Shown here: piece after piece, positions 22,937 to 36,400 of the stretch
Layout of the letters: each line of letters opens with the position of its first letter
Position numbering within the stretch: the first letter of the stretch is position 1
NCBI GenBank assembly: GCA_017562135.1
Contig: QEYB01000448.1
Span: forward strand, 992,001-1,056,000
DNA from: Dipylidium caninum
Taxonomy: Eukaryota > Platyhelminthes > Cestoda > Cyclophyllidea > Dipylidiidae
Direction of reading: 5' to 3'
DNA: 64,000 bases
Made by a program: the position numbers and the translations under genes
The notes under the pieces: model-generated
The model's database searches: none
The model's input: only the letters and a program-made list of their open reading frames with translations
Told to the model about the DNA's origin: nothing

Positions 22937-25900
22937 CTAGACCATGGGGAGCAGGGGGGTGTTAATCACACCGCAAAGATTGCTGCCGAATTTGAAGCGA
23001 AAGAATCCGTTATCGCCCCAGCGATGGGAAAAGGAATTCTGACAAATCCAGTACTTGTTGCCATTGGCGTCGACTCCGAAGCCGAGTAGAACTAAGCCGT
23101 GGTTGAGCATTTCTCCATTGCAATCGGTGTCATCGTAGATACCCGATCTGGGCGGGAGGGGAGAGAAAGACTGCGATGCATTTTTTTTTCAGGTTTGATA
23201 AAAAGCAGCCATGAACAAAAACCCCACTTTTGATGAGGCCTTTTATTGCGATCTTTTGTGTGAATTTGTGGCATTTTAGGCATTCGCCGTTTACCACATC
23301 GCCACAATGGACCGATGGGATTTTAAATTTCGCCAGTCCGTATTATGCCATACAGAAGAACGAGTGAAAATATCTTTTTTTACCGTTAGTTAGGGAATCG
23401 CTTGTGTTAGTCGCGCACTCCCTGGAGCAACATGAAGGTAAAGTCAGGAGGGTTAATCGAGTGTCAAGTGTTTACGATTTTCGTAAATTATTAGCTAAAG
23501 CTTTGAGTTTAGTTGGGGGATGTTGGCGGACTAGGCGGTCATTGTGGCCTTTTCGAGGTCATGCAGTCTCGCTCACATAAAAAGACGCTCTAATGTTATT
23601 GGGCCATAAAAGTTAAAAGGTTCCCGGGGACGCGCCAATCAGTTCACCGGGTTGTATCCGAAAAGGTCACAGACACTCAGAGTCTTGTCCCCTGAAACAC
23701 ATTAGTCGAGGTATGACTACTCCCGCAAATTTGACCTTCTAGCTTTCGAGTTTGCTTTTTAACTTCTGAATTAGTGAAAGCCATTTGCCGCCATCTCAAC
23801 GACTTAGCTCCTCTGGATGAGGGGAATAACCGCGTCAGTCGAAAGGGCGAGAACACATGTGTCCCGGCCGGAGAGAGGAGGAGGACTCAGGGAGGAGGAG
23901 GAGGAGGAAGAGGTAGTCGAAGCAGCTGAGGGCATCCAAAATACACACAAAATTCAAAATAGATGTAAACGCACTTGTAATGTTGTAGACCCGCTCCGCT
24001 GGCGTCGAAGCCGATCACCACTGGTCCGAGGCGTCGGAGAATGCAGGCGAGAATGTCTTCATTCACTCCGTAGAGCGTCTCGTAGCCCCTTATCTTTACA
24101 GCGATTTTAGCCTCATCCTCGATGCATTGTGTCACCTGCGGAGCAGAGAGGGTCTCACATTTGAAGTGTTCGCTTTAATTTTGAGTTGATCGGTGGCGAT
24201 GTGGAGAGGTGGGACCACCGAATCAAGTTCTGCCTCTCAGTTGGCTTTTCTCTGTCCTACTAACGCAGGCTGGAATGCCAACACTCCCATCCATTGGCGG
24301 CATCATTTCTCCTGAACATTTTCAAATTCCACTCCACCCCGGTGAACTGCCCAGATTGTTGATTCGTGCATACTTGGGGCGGGCAGTTGGTTGGAATATA
24401 TCGGAACATCCGCCAGAGTTAAGGGGGAGGAAAATTTCTCGAAGTACCTGACATTTACAGGACTTCCACCGAAAACCGGAATAATATTTGGTTTGGGAGG
24501 CAAATTTGTACTCGTTTGTATTAGATAAGTGTGATGTTTTACAACGGACACTTTCAACAAGACGATTGAAATGAGGGTTTTTGCACTTCACGGAGAGGAT
24601 GGAATTTTGAAAAGCTAAGCAAACAGAGACACGGCCCTAAAATTTGGGCTGGGCGGCGGAGGAGGAGAAGAGGCAGGCGTGGGGGTGGAGGTGGAGGTGG
24701 CAAAGGTGTGGCAGCGTTAACAACCGAACCAGCTAAGTTGAGCCGAATTCCGTGAGGAGGACACCGCACCACTATCAAAGGGGGCAAGCAAAAGGCGAGT
24801 TTAGACGAAAGTGTTGCCCATCCACGTAGGCCTTGGAGGCGTCTCAATTCTACGCTTCTTGTCACTCTCCCAACGCGCTTTGCGCCATTTCGCAGTTCTA
24901 CGGCATGGGAAGGCAAAATATTTCGCAGAATTTTAATTAGAAGATCTTTAGGTTGTTCGTTAACTCCACCGGCTCCGGTTGTACGACAACATTTGCAGAG
25001 AGTACCTAGGAATATATAGGGGGCAAAGCAGCGATCTGCCCCGTGGTCCGATCTGGTGGCATTTAGTTCCGCCACGGAAAGGAGAACCACAGTAAAGGTA
25101 GACGTCTTTTTGAAACTGAGGGAGACATGACGGGATCTCCTCTATAACCTTAAAACATAATCCCCCCAGACATTACGCCTCGTCGTACAGCAACCACGGC
25201 AAAGTTGGTTGCCCTCGTTAGGGATAATTAATCGGTTCTCCATTTCTGCCCTTTAAATCCCGGAAAGAAGAACATAATCCGGTGTGGTGAACTAGCCCAG
25301 TGTATAAAGAGGCCTCGGATCAGAATTTGTGTTAGATCGCAACGGGGATAAATCATATTTCGCCCAGATCCCTCTTTTGCCAACACTTTTCCAGCCCTGA
25401 TCCCCCAAATGGATTGATACAGTCATCTCCCGAACTCCGAGAATTACCTGTTCTCCACTACGCTGCCTCCCCCACCACTAAATGCTGGAGGAGCAGAGGA
25501 CGTGGGGAAAGCATTTCATCTTTCCTAATGAGCACACTCCCTCTGTCTCAACTTCTACCTCCCCCTTTAACCTTCTTCCTTTCGTTCCCGGGCCTCTCCC
25601 ACGTCCCTACTACATCGGGCAATAGAGTGAAAGGAATAAATTAACTAGAGCGTGGTTTTATGCATTTAGGCACGCCCTGGTTTAAGTATGTTGACCACTT
25701 CCTCCGTCCATAAGGCAGGTAAAGGTGGATGGAAATGCTGCGAAGTAGGACAACTGATTTCTACTGGGTAATGCTAACGACTTATTAGATCGTTGTGGCC
25801 GCTCCCACTGCCTTCTCGCCTTGTAAAGTGGCTTGAGAGGCCAAATCGCCTAACTCGGGGGTGCGGGCTACAAGCTCACTTACTCTGGAGCGGTAAGGGT

Positions 25901-28081
25901 AGTCGCGATCCAGCATAACGCCGCGATTTTGGATGTACGCGAGGGCATTTTCAATAATGCCGCCGTTGCAGCCGAAGTTGTTTTTAACACAGTCGACCAG
26001 TTGTTGCTTGGAGAGGTAAAGACTCAGGTTGCGGTGGATGGCCCAGTGCCACTCGACTGCCGAGATTGAGGCAAAAGCCCAGCAGGAGCCACATGACATC
26101 TGCAATGGAAGTAGCCTCGAATTAGTGTGTGACGGGGTTTCGCAAGTTCTGCTTTCTCCTCTCGAAGCGTATCACCCTCCTCCCGCACAAATGCTAGTTT
26201 CATGTGATGTGACCGTGGTGGATCAAGTGACATGAAAAGTTCGCGCCGCCTTAACAAATCACCGGCACCTCATCGTCCGCACTAATGATTTCAGCCTTTC
26301 TGCTTCTTCTGGCCTCCGCGGACAGTGGCGGTGGCCAGTGGAGCATCACCAAATGAATTGGCATCTTTTGTTTATTGTTTTAAGCTATCTTAAGCTCACT
26401 TTAGGTGGATACAAAATAACATGTAAATAATGATTCAAGGGCGCACATTAAATGTTACTTAAAATTCATCTGCGGAACCAAAAAATTGCCCCTTAATAAG
26501 GCGCCGGGGGCTGGAGAGCTGCGCGGTGGAGGCGGTGGAGGCGTTGGTGGGCGGTCGGGGAACAAATTTGCGACTAAATAAGTAATAAGGAAATTCCACT
26601 CTCTTATTTCCACTTTGTAAAGAGGAGTCTAACACTACTTTAGATTAAATATCCCTCGAGAAAAGAAGTTGTGGTGATTCTTCCCAACACTCTGCTTTTA
26701 GCTTTAATTACAGCAAAACAGCTGAGGGCAAAAAAGTGGGGAGGAATAATACACTCCACCGCGAGGTGTCAAGGAGGGAAATATCGAGAAGTGTGTTCAC
26801 TCCTGAGCGCCGCCAGTACCATTCCGGTGGGGAATGCAACTCCTTAGGACGCCGCAACATTTAAGTTGTGGAAATCCGGGAAAATGTGGGACTCAGAAGC
26901 CCTTAAGTTATGATGATTCCTCAATTCCGCCCTAAAACATCGTCTTCCACGGGGAGGTCAGAAGTTTGTTGCTAATTCTGGCCGGCCTTCCGAAAGAACG
27001 GGAGTGCAGGAAACATTGCAATGAACCGGTAAGTAACCTGTCCAGAGCACAAATTCAGCAAGCCTTATGAAGTGGCTAATAGATTAGGGCCAAAGGTGGC
27101 TTAGACCGGGTAAAAGACCGCACATGGTGCGCACAGGGAGCGTGAGAACGGCGGTGGTCAGAACACCTCGGTGTTTTCGGCCGGGGGCGAGGGGAAGCCG
27201 ACCAAGGGAGGCGGTTCCACACACCCGCTGGTTAAATACATGAAATAAAAGCCCCTGAGAGAAGTGCGTTTACACAGGTTGATACGGGAAAGAAGTTCAG
27301 AAAACAATCACGCAGCGGTGGCATTAGACTTGCATGACATGAATGACATAACGCAGGAAGATTCACGCAAATTCAACCAAGGGGATCGGGCAATAAGCGT
27401 GGAAGGGAATTTCCGTCTCCTCTGACCACCCCCGTAAAACAGGCAAAACTGCTAGAGGTTTGGACCTCAAATTTGCGTTAAAACCTACAGTCCTAACGTA
27501 AATAGAGGTAGGTTTTAGTAAGACCGAAAAAAGATGATATTTGAGAGTAGAAGTATGAAAAAAAGTGGCCAATTTTTTGACCCTACTTGGTCACAAACTT
27601 TGCGATCCGGAAATTTATCTCTCCAATCAAAATTCTCCATGAAGCAGTCTCCCGCGGTGAGTCGCCCATTCTGCTGCACCGTCTTGTTTCCCTCGAAGTA
27701 GTTGCTCATATCTTGACGGTCCACTTCAATTTTCTTACTTCTAAGGTACATTTCTACAAATTCCCAGTGTTCCAGGTGGGTAAAGTGGTTTGTTCCCATG
27801 GTGTACAGACTGTCCTTTCGTGCGTTGTGAGCTTTTATCATGTCGAAGTTCTTCCGCCACACCGAATACCGATAGTTCCTTTCTGCATCGCTCTCGAAAG
27901 TCATGTTGAAGTCATTTGTCCACTTTAACCACTCCCCGTCCGTGGAAGGGATCACCGACGAGGCGGCTTCATCCTCCTTTGAGTTCTTCAGCCTCTCAAA
28001 GAGAGTGAGGAGAATGGCTAGGGAGATGAGAGTGATGGCGAAAATGAGCAGAAGTAAACACAAGTGTAGCCATCGTAGCAT
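22937..28081 (-). CDS. Membrane-anchored cathepsin L-like cysteine protease (C1A), four exons
   Basis: A papain-family endopeptidase zymogen. Exons 28081-27587, 26099-25884, 24135-23975 and 23147-22937 join in phases 0, 0 and 2 to give 360 residues. Residues 8-28 are a long hydrophobic segment followed by basic residues (FERLKNSK) with no obvious cleavage site, so a signal anchor is more likely than a cleaved signal peptide. The I29 propeptide carries an ERFNIN-type motif with Trp in the Phe place (ERNYRYSVWRKNFDMIKAHN) and TMGTNHF. The catalytic set is Cys171 in CGSCWAFA, His307 in LNHGLVLLGFG and Asn328 in YWICQNSFSHRWG; Gln of the oxyanion hole is in KVCDQ at the end of exon 1. GCNGG is at 208-212. 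The usual NSWG is NSFS here and the residue after His is Gly instead of Ala. Introns are 1487, 1748 and 827 nt. All active-site residues remain, so it should be active. Confidence 0.93.
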
Positions 28082-31000
28082 TATGTCTGCGGCGCTTTGT
28101 TGGGGACGTGTGCACGTGAAGCCTATAATCTAGCACCCGACCAATCAGATTGAGCCAGTTGGTGTGCACATGCACGCGTTTATTCGGCGTAACATATTAG
28201 TGGCCACAAAGGACGCAGGTGCCCATCCAGTGTTAAACCACGCAATTCGGCGTGTGCCGGCGAGGCAAAACTCCCAGAGGCAGTCCGAAAATCCCCTTAT
28301 TTATTTGGATTCAGGTCTTTCTCGCGAAAGGCCACCAGAGGACATAAAACTACGTTCCGGCCTCAAAAAAGGGCAAATTGGCATTTCATAATGCATACTG
28401 AGGAGAGAAAATAAGAAAGTGTGCACACCTTTAAGTTATATGATCCAAAATTCCATGGAAAGGATGAAGATCGTGATGAGCACCAGGTTGGCGGTTTTTT
28501 TGGCTTACAAGCAGTCCCGTTGGGGGAGGAAAAAAGGTCACAAGAATCTCAACTCAATTTTTCAACTCCTTTTCCCCATGAAAAAGTCGCTGTTGCTCGT
28601 TTAACGTTGTCCAGTGTGGCGAGTGTGCGTAAACCTCTGCAATGCTGCTGAGATGGGCAAAAAGCTTTTTGGCTGCCTCACGAGCTGAGGCGAAAAAAGA
28701 AGATATGAGTAGGTAAATGTAAACAGACTTTTAAGATAGTCTCAGCAACTGCGTAGGAGGACATGGGAAGAAACTGGAAAAATGAAAACTTATTTGGCAT
28801 TAATTTTTAAAGTACCTCATGCCTGACTTATTTCCTATTTGAAGGGGGGAAAAGAGGAAAAAAGCCCCACTTTCATCTATCATTTGTTAATTAAAGAAAA
28901 AAGCTTACTTTGGAGAGGTTGGGAAAAGTGACAGCTTTCTCGACCCTGTTTGACATTTCTCATATTTTAATGGCAAATTGACCTTAAGCACATCCGTTCG
29001 GACCTGTATTTTACGTTTTTTGACCTCTTTTTTATGGAATGTTGAACTTTTACGGCGTAATCACTCCTAAAGAGTCGGGCCACCTCATTTATTCATTTAT
29101 TTATTTACTTTTAAATCTATTTACTCATTTGCTTGACTGAGGGTGGCACGATTAGGCATGTGGAGGGTTAATTAGGCAGGCTGCAGCACTTTGTCGGACC
29201 GGAGGGCTGCGGGACGAAGTGGGGATGCACTAGTGGCCGGTGGTTGCCTCAAGGGGAAATGACATACGGCAGTGGAGATGTTTTGCCCTGCCAGTCAGTT
29301 TACGGGAAGACAACGATGCCAATTTGCACGAGGTGCCGAGGTGAACCGGGAGAATGGGAAAGGTTACGTAGTAGTGGATTCGAGGCAGGGATAAAATGCC
29401 TCAATGGGCCGGTGGTATTCACTAGTGCTGGAGGAGATTTGATGCCAGTCCAGGGGTGGAGCTTAACCCCCCGGCTAACTTCTTAATTCTGTCCGCAATC
29501 CTACCATTTAACTTGGGCATGAAACTGAAACACGAGCAGAAGAGGAGAATTTCCCAGCTTGTCTACGGGAAGGACTGCACTAAGGAGTGAAAGAGCAAGG
29601 TACGAGCCCCTGCGTTTGGGTCCGAGAACTTCACGCCGATGGTGATGCGTGAGACTGCAACAGTGGAGGCAGCGCAAGACCATTTTAAGTAGGAATCCCC
29701 ACAGAGTGGGCTTCCGTACGCGATTAGCCTGCCGCATGTCTCAGTCTTGCCGGCGGCAGTGGCCGCGTAGCGAAAACACCGGGCAGATTAGAGAGCGTCT
29801 GCAGGTGGACGAGCAGCCACTGCGCCTTAGCCCGACTACCACTGTGTCTCAATGCAGAGGATGTTTCTAGTCTGAAGGGGCCTTAGGACTCACCCGGTGA
29901 GGCCATCACGGGCAAAAGCCCACTTCTTATTGCCGCCCGCTACTTGTAGTGTCATTACAGCGAAATGGATGTTTTCTTCACTATAACTCCGCCATGATAA
30001 GAGCAGAAGTTGGTGCAACAGCGGAAAGAGGAGTTGAGGATAAACTTTAAAAATTAGATGTTGTTAAGCAACTGGGAGAATTTATGTTGCGTCCAGAGTA
30101 TAGTCACTGGCCTCCCATTTACAGGTATTTGGCCAAGCTAATATTTCTAGCGTCCCACCTACTATAAAAGAACATTTTATTGCTCCTGGACAGAATTATG
30201 AAGGGAAGAATGGAGGCATTGGGCGAAGGCTCAAATCGAGTTGCTCTTCTAATTACCCTCCTTAAAGCCAATTAACTTAAACAACTTTCATGCTATCGTA
30301 TTCGCCCTGTTGCCACTTGGGATATCAAAAAAACGACGGGATGAGAGCTACGCACGGCATGTAGTCGTGGGCCAGGCGTGGGCACGTGGATTGTCGGCCG
30401 ACAGACTCTTTCATTTTCACTTGTGCTTCAGGAAAAAAATTTACCGCTCCACGATTTTCAGTCTCTGTGGGAAGATGCTAGAGAGACTGTTTTCCTGAAG
30501 ATGGGGAGGATCTTTGTGTGATAGAAGAGTTAAGATGGAGGCCTGTTGTCTCAAACGCCTAACTATGGCGCCCTTTCCCGAGTGTCAGACCGCTCTCCCA
30601 CGACGCGCTGTTTCGCGGAGTCGACGGGATAGAGAAATTGCAGGGTGAAGCTCGAATACCGGAGTGATTCGGCTAAGCCAATGCGAGCAAGAGAAATCCC
30701 GTCTCGCTGTTCCCTTAACGAACTCGTGCGCCATTTGCCTCAGACAGGACTCGCTGCCAATCTCACGGTTGCCATAAACTTCTTCTCCGTTTGAGAAGCT
30801 TCGTGGACATGGTCCAAATGCCACGCTGTCAGGACGGCAAAACATTCCGTGCCCATCCACTTGTTAGTCTACTAGGCTAAATTGGCAACTCTGTGCGTTC
30901 TCAAGAGTGCCTCATTTGCCCGTTAGTGAAACTAAGAGCTACTGCACAATTGAAGTCGTCGCCGGTAATCTGGAAGAGGGCAAACAAGGTCAGGTTTCCC

Positions 31001-32594
31001 GATGGCACCAAAAACATCATGGAGGCAGGAACCGTCTTTGCCTCGGCGTGTTGGCGAAGTGGCAGCCGCTGCTCAAATCCACTTTAGTGTCCAGTGTTCA
31101 GTTCTTTCAGACCTACCGGGGAGCCGAAGACATAGTGGTCTGCCGGTGTCCTTCCAGAAAAATCCGGAGATTAGGAATGGCGAAATTATGAGAGTGCTAG
31201 ACCGCTTGCCTCACTTGGTCGAGAAGCTATGAAGAACTAGACTCAACTCCGCAGGTAAACACCTAGGAATCCACTGTTTTTTGCCCAAACCCGCATGAAA
31301 CTTTTCTTTACTAGGAGTTGGGGTTTTATCGATGTCAAATGGTGTCTTCTATTAACTTCATCCATACTTTACGAGACGGGAAATATGCCGGCGAAGAGCG
31401 GTGTTTCGTTTGACGGTAGTTGAGACTGCCTCAGCCCACGCAAAGCCTCCTCATCCGAAGGCGAGGTGCGCATCAGGGTGTCACAGCTTCACCTTTCTCT
31501 AGCGGAGGATCCTGGGGCTCCACAGACTCGAGTGATGACAAGTTTAATCGTATTTGGCGTCAGATAAGCTCTGTCTCCTCAACACCTCGGAGATTCTCGG
31601 AGGTGAACACGGAGGAGCAGCTCTGAGGTAGCATGATTAAGTCGGCTCAGGCCACAGAGTACTTCTCCCGCTTTAATGTCGAGAATTTTGGCTGTCGTCC
31701 ACAACTCCACCAGCGCCTCCCAGTCAAAGGTACAATAGACAGTTTCGATACATCACTCCAAATAAGTTTCGAAGGGTCTTCCCGCAATTCACGGCGGTAA
31801 CGTCAGAATGCCCTACTGAAATGAGCTCCACATAACTTCTCCCGCTACTAAGAAATGTGCCCGCGACACATGTAGGATGGACTTCGTGCCTCACAAGTGC
31901 CAACAGTCACGTAAGGCGACTGGACTTCCCTTCGAAGTCGGCGAGGAAGTGGGAAGTGCACGTGAACCATGGGTCTTCAACTCCTGCATGAAAGCAATTT
32001 AAAGAGCAACAGAAGAGATTTCGACAGTATTAGCTCAGGTGTGGTCGGAGAATGTTGTACTTCCCTCTGGTAACTGTCGAAACACCCTAATTTCAGAAGC
32101 TGATTGCGTTTATACCCGAGGCAGACGGTGGCCTCCTCCCTCCAAGCCATCGGCAGATTTTCAACACATACCGACCAGACTGCCAAGTAGGTTGGATTAG
32201 CCACAGGTCTGAGAATGCAAGATTTCAGAGGACTTTGATATTCGCAGCAGCGGTGAGACGCTATGGTTATGAGATGAGCTTAAGAGGAGGCGAGAAAGGC
32301 TCATGGATTACTTCAGTTTACCAATGAGAAACAATGGCTTCTTCCGCCCACCTCTACCGTTCGATGTTTGTCCGTCTCGGTGCAGAATTGCTTTGCATTA
32401 GGGAGAGCTTCCAGCCCACGATCACCCCGCACAAAGGCCCCGGCTAAAGAGCGAGTAAAGGTGAACAGTTACGCGAAAACCCGTATTGAGAGGACTGTGG
32501 ATGGTTGTGCCTTCAGACTACACGGAAACCAGTTAATCGCATCCACAAACGAATTTACAGGGAGTATTGCAAGTCAGTGAAGTGAGGTGCGCGG
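28082..32594. other. Spacer, no confident gene
   Basis: Upstream of the protease start this holds its promoter and 5' UTR. Open frames of 60-94 codons occur on both strands (for example 30585-30860 minus, 30907-31191 plus) without any motif I recognise. A (TTTA)n-like tract lies near 29085-29120. Confidence 0.4.
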
Positions 32595-33255
32595 CTAAAA
32601 GTAGGCTAACGATGCCCGCTTGTCCCTCGGAACCTGTTCGGGTGATCGAAGACTCCGCTTGAAATAGGCCAGCGTCGCCTTCTTCTCAACCTCCGGTTGT
32701 AGGCAGTCTGGATCCAATGGGTCCTCATTGCACAGGGCGTATTTCTTCAGCAGGTAGTGGATCATCGACTTGTCGGATGAAAAACACTTCTGGAGAAACA
32801 ATGGAAGGCGAGTTTGATGAGATGCACACCCACACACACAAGTACAAACTCTAAAGACATGGGGAAAGGCAGGTCCTCTCAAACCAGCGAGGTAGGAAGC
32901 CAACAGACCTACTTCGGACAGGCACCACACTGCTTTAAAGGCTTGTTAACGGCTGATCGGGACTGAATAACGTCTTAGGTGAGATATAACTTCAAGTTAT
33001 TAGTTGGGACGATTCTAGATGACAACTGTGAGAGACGCGCGGGGTGAAACAAAGGAAAAATTACTCGGTCAAGGGGAAATAGAGTCACCGACTAGCCCTA
33101 GTGACCACTTAACCTATCTATGAGGCACCAATTCATCTCTGGTTGAGTCGGGAGATGAATTCTCCTCCTACCTCAGCCACGACCGGCGATGGTGAAGCGA
33201 GAAAGAAGCAGGCGGCCAGCGCGGTTATTGCCAGGATCCTTGCATCGAGCGGCAT
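32595..33255 (-). CDS. Neuropeptide-like prohormone, two exons, 92 aa
   Basis: Exon 1 (33255-33172) encodes a clear signal peptide: MPLDARILAITALAACFFLA followed by SPSPVVAE. Exon 2 (32789-32595) follows a good acceptor (TTTCTCCAG) in phase 0; the intron is 382 nt. The mature part starts with a 28-residue segment holding three Cys (30, 48, 57), then an acidic linker, then K64-K65, ATLAYF, K72-R73, SLRSPEQVPRD, K85-R86, and ends with ASLAYF at the stop. Dibasic sites flank two near-identical hexapeptides, which is the layout of a precursor cut by prohormone convertases. Neither hexapeptide is followed by Gly, so C-terminal amidation is not expected. I cannot name the family. A secreted Cys-containing protein with coincidental dibasic sites is the alternative. 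Confidence 0.65.
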
Positions 33256-36200
33256 TCTCCTGAAAAGGTGAACAAAAGAATTAAGGACTTGGAGCAACTG
33301 CTAATTTTGCCTTTGATCAAAAGAAAAGTGCCTTCTGAAGGCCATCACAATTGCTCACACGCAGTGCCACGGGTTGAGAAGAAGGGATGGTCACTCATCT
33401 CACCGCGTTTTCAGAGGATTAGCTGACCGGAACAACGAGTTATGAGCAGGGAATTTGGTGCACCGCACGAGGCTGAGGTTACTGGTCTGGTAAAAGGTAC
33501 TGGAAGTAAGGTGAACCGCGTACTTCCGTTTCTAATGCATGGGAAAGCGGACAAAATTGCCAGGACACCGGCCACTATAACGCTGATTGGGGTCATGGAT
33601 ACATCACGCTGGTTTCCGCAAAAGCGGACACGCATTCTGCTCTGGCTTGGCTCACTTTACAAGTGTTATTTAACGCAGACACCCACCGGAGCTTCTAGTG
33701 CCCGGAGACATTTGAAACGCTCTGCTGTCGGAAGAGACTGCGTTTAACCGCTTTCCGCAGCTGTAATAGATTAGAAGTTCGGATTCATAAACTTCCGCGA
33801 AGACACCACCAAGTTCTGCGGAAGGAGGAAAGTCTACTTAAATCGCCACACGCAAGCAGGCATTAAGAGTCATGAAATGGCATATGGTTTCCAATAAACG
33901 CTCTCATGGTGGCAGTGAGAGGATTGTTCAAACGAGAGTGTTGGAGCGGATTTCACAATGACAATGGGGTAAATCTGACAGTGTCACGAACATGGAGAGA
34001 CGAGTTGGTCGGCGTGACTGGGAGGAAGTGAGGGGGACAACATCAATGCCTCCGACAGACGAACTTCGGTCGCGTAGTGTGGAATCCCCCCCTCCCCCCA
34101 CCTTCACCCCCCAACTCTGAGAAGATCACCAAGTCGGCTGAAGTGGGGACGTGAGACGAAGTCGAGGAAGTGGATCCCGTGAACTCGCAGGCAGGTCTAC
34201 GTCGTTCCCTCCTCAGGAAATGGAAGGGGCAGCCGTTCATCACGCCAGTCTCCTTAGTTTGGGTGACTTATAAAGTCTGCCATTACAACCGAAGCTATTA
34301 TTATCTTACACCTCGGGCAGCAGTTTATACGGTATAAAATGCAGAGGCATCAAAGAAAGTGGCCATCTTTGGTGGTAAAATGAGGATGGGAAGGAGGCAG
34401 TTTCATCTCATGAGCAGTTTGCCCGTGGGAGGATAATTTGTCTGCAGGAAAAATGAGGAGCAAACACTCTTCTCCCCCTCGCCCCCGCTGTTTACATACT
34501 TGGCTGGCCATTATTCAGGCAAATATCCTTTTGCTCTCCTTGAGAGGCTGACGAGAGTGGGAGAAGACGCTTTTATGCTCCAAAATGGAGGTTACGGATT
34601 GAGCAGTGTGCGGTAATTAGATGTGACGTTAAAATGTGGAAATTCGCGAATTCGAGATGGTCTCGAAACGGTGGACAGGGGGCGGAGGGTAGCGTGTTAA
34701 GCAACCGGGAAGCATATGTGTCTCCTGCAAGTAAAAAGAGAATCGAGGGGATGCAGTCGGAGGGGTTGAGGTGCAAGCGAGGCAAAAACAAACGTCCTTA
34801 TTCACTTTTGGCATTGCGGAAGCCTCAGGGATTGTGCGAAATTACGGACGCCCAGAAGCCATGCCTTGGAGGCATCGGAGGGAACGAAGTAGCACAAGAT
34901 TGCAATCGTCTTAGCCGTAGTAAACTCGATCTCACCGATTTGCCTTTAAGGTGAGTTTGACGGGAAAATATGCGAAATTTAACCTTTTACGCCTGTGTTC
35001 CTTATTTTCCTAGCCATGGCTATGCTTTCACTCCGCTTTCTTAGATTAGAAATGGCAATAAATTGCACATCAAGGGGCACTTTGCGAGAAGCTGAGGCAT
35101 AACAGGTGTCTGGGCGACAAGTGAGGGGGGGGAACAAAGTCATAACCCACAGACTCGTTAACAAACACACTGATTTTAACATCTGACCTCCTCTTTAGCC
35201 GGCTAGAGCAATCAAGTTGGGATGAGTTGGACAGGTGCGACAATGCTTTGACCGTGGAAGTGGCGGGTTTCAGGCGGTGACTACTCTTCGTGTCTCAGCT
35301 TTCCTGTGGGGCGGAAAGTCGACAAGTTCAGTGACGATCTTCTCCACCCCCATCCTGCGGCACTTCGACTGAACATTCGGTGAACAGCGTTGAGAGGGTG
35401 AAGAGATGTCCCGAGGACAAGACCTCTCGGTAACGCTTGGCGCAACAACTACGAGTGGTGTGAAGGAGGGAGTGGGTGGAGAGGGCGGCGACGAGGCAGG
35501 TGGAAGGCGACTTACCGACTGCGAGTTGGTTGAAAGTGGCCGACGAGAGAGGTGGCAAGTGGACTGCCGAACGCAAATGGCTTCGTTTATATCCCACCGC
35601 GGTCACCGCGTCGGCCAATCAGGAGGTGAGCAGTGGGGAGATCGCAAGTGTCAGGCGGGTGGGGCAGTCGGCCTGATGCAGCTGAGCTCCGAAGCGTAAC
35701 GCTCCCCAAGACCTAATGGAAATGTACATTAAAAGGCAGAAAAAAGTGAAAAATACCCCAACAAAGCGTACGTATATGGCATTACACACCGTTTTTTCTA
35801 TGCGTCAACACGGAGTAAATGTTTTCATTCCTCTACCCGCCCTCTGTCGAGAGCCAATTGTCCAAACTAAGGAAAAAATTGGCTTTGCACATGCGCGGAT
35901 TAGAAAGAGAGCAGTTTGTCCCGAGCATTGTAATTATATCCTACAAAATAATCACTCAGAGGTCTTTTATAGCAAAGGTATACAATAATAGCATGTTATT
36001 TTTGCCTTGAAAGAGAAGCTTTTTGTTACAAGGGCCGGAAGATATATGCGAATTGTTAAACCACCTTCCAACCGAAATAGTGTGAGAATGAAATGCTCTT
36101 TGTTAATTCCACGGTGGACTGTTGTTCACTCTCCTGAAATGCATCATTTTCGCATCATTCGTAAAATGAGAAGAGGATTTCATGAATTAGGATTTTGGTA

Positions 36201-36400
36201 GGCACTTGGAAAGTTCTCTAGACGAATGGATGGGTTTTCTAAACAACCACAGACTGTAATTTCGAGAGATAATGGTATGGTGTGAGAAGGATCAAAAAGT
36301 GTTAATCCCCTTCCGTTATAACTCGGTGTTCAGTTAGCCTTTACGCTTAGTGGGCTACACAATCTGAGGCTGTGATTTCAAAATATTCATATTCACGGAG
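33256..36400. other. Spacer, no confident gene
   Basis: Besides the small ORF described separately, no motif-bearing frame was found on either strand. The section 35300-35700 is GC-rich with overlapping open frames on both strands, as expected from composition. Confidence 0.35.
33411..33593 (-). CDS. Possible small secreted peptide ORF
   Basis: A 60-codon minus-strand frame begins MTPISVIVAGVLAILSAFPC, which looks like a signal peptide, followed by a short Ser/Thr/Arg-rich part. A further Met lies 14 codons upstream in the same frame. It sits about 150 bp upstream of the prohormone start on the same strand. It could be a separate small gene, an alternative first exon, or chance. Confidence 0.25.
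   Translation of the reverse strand, partial: TPISVIVAGVLAILSAFPCIRNGSTRFTLLPVPFTRPVTSASCGAPNSLLITRCSGQLIL

Noticed and set aside
24554..25090. 178-codon minus-strand open frame
   Set aside because: It lies wholly inside the second intron of the cathepsin gene, is rich in Pro and Leu from a GGA-repeat tract on the other strand, and has no motif.
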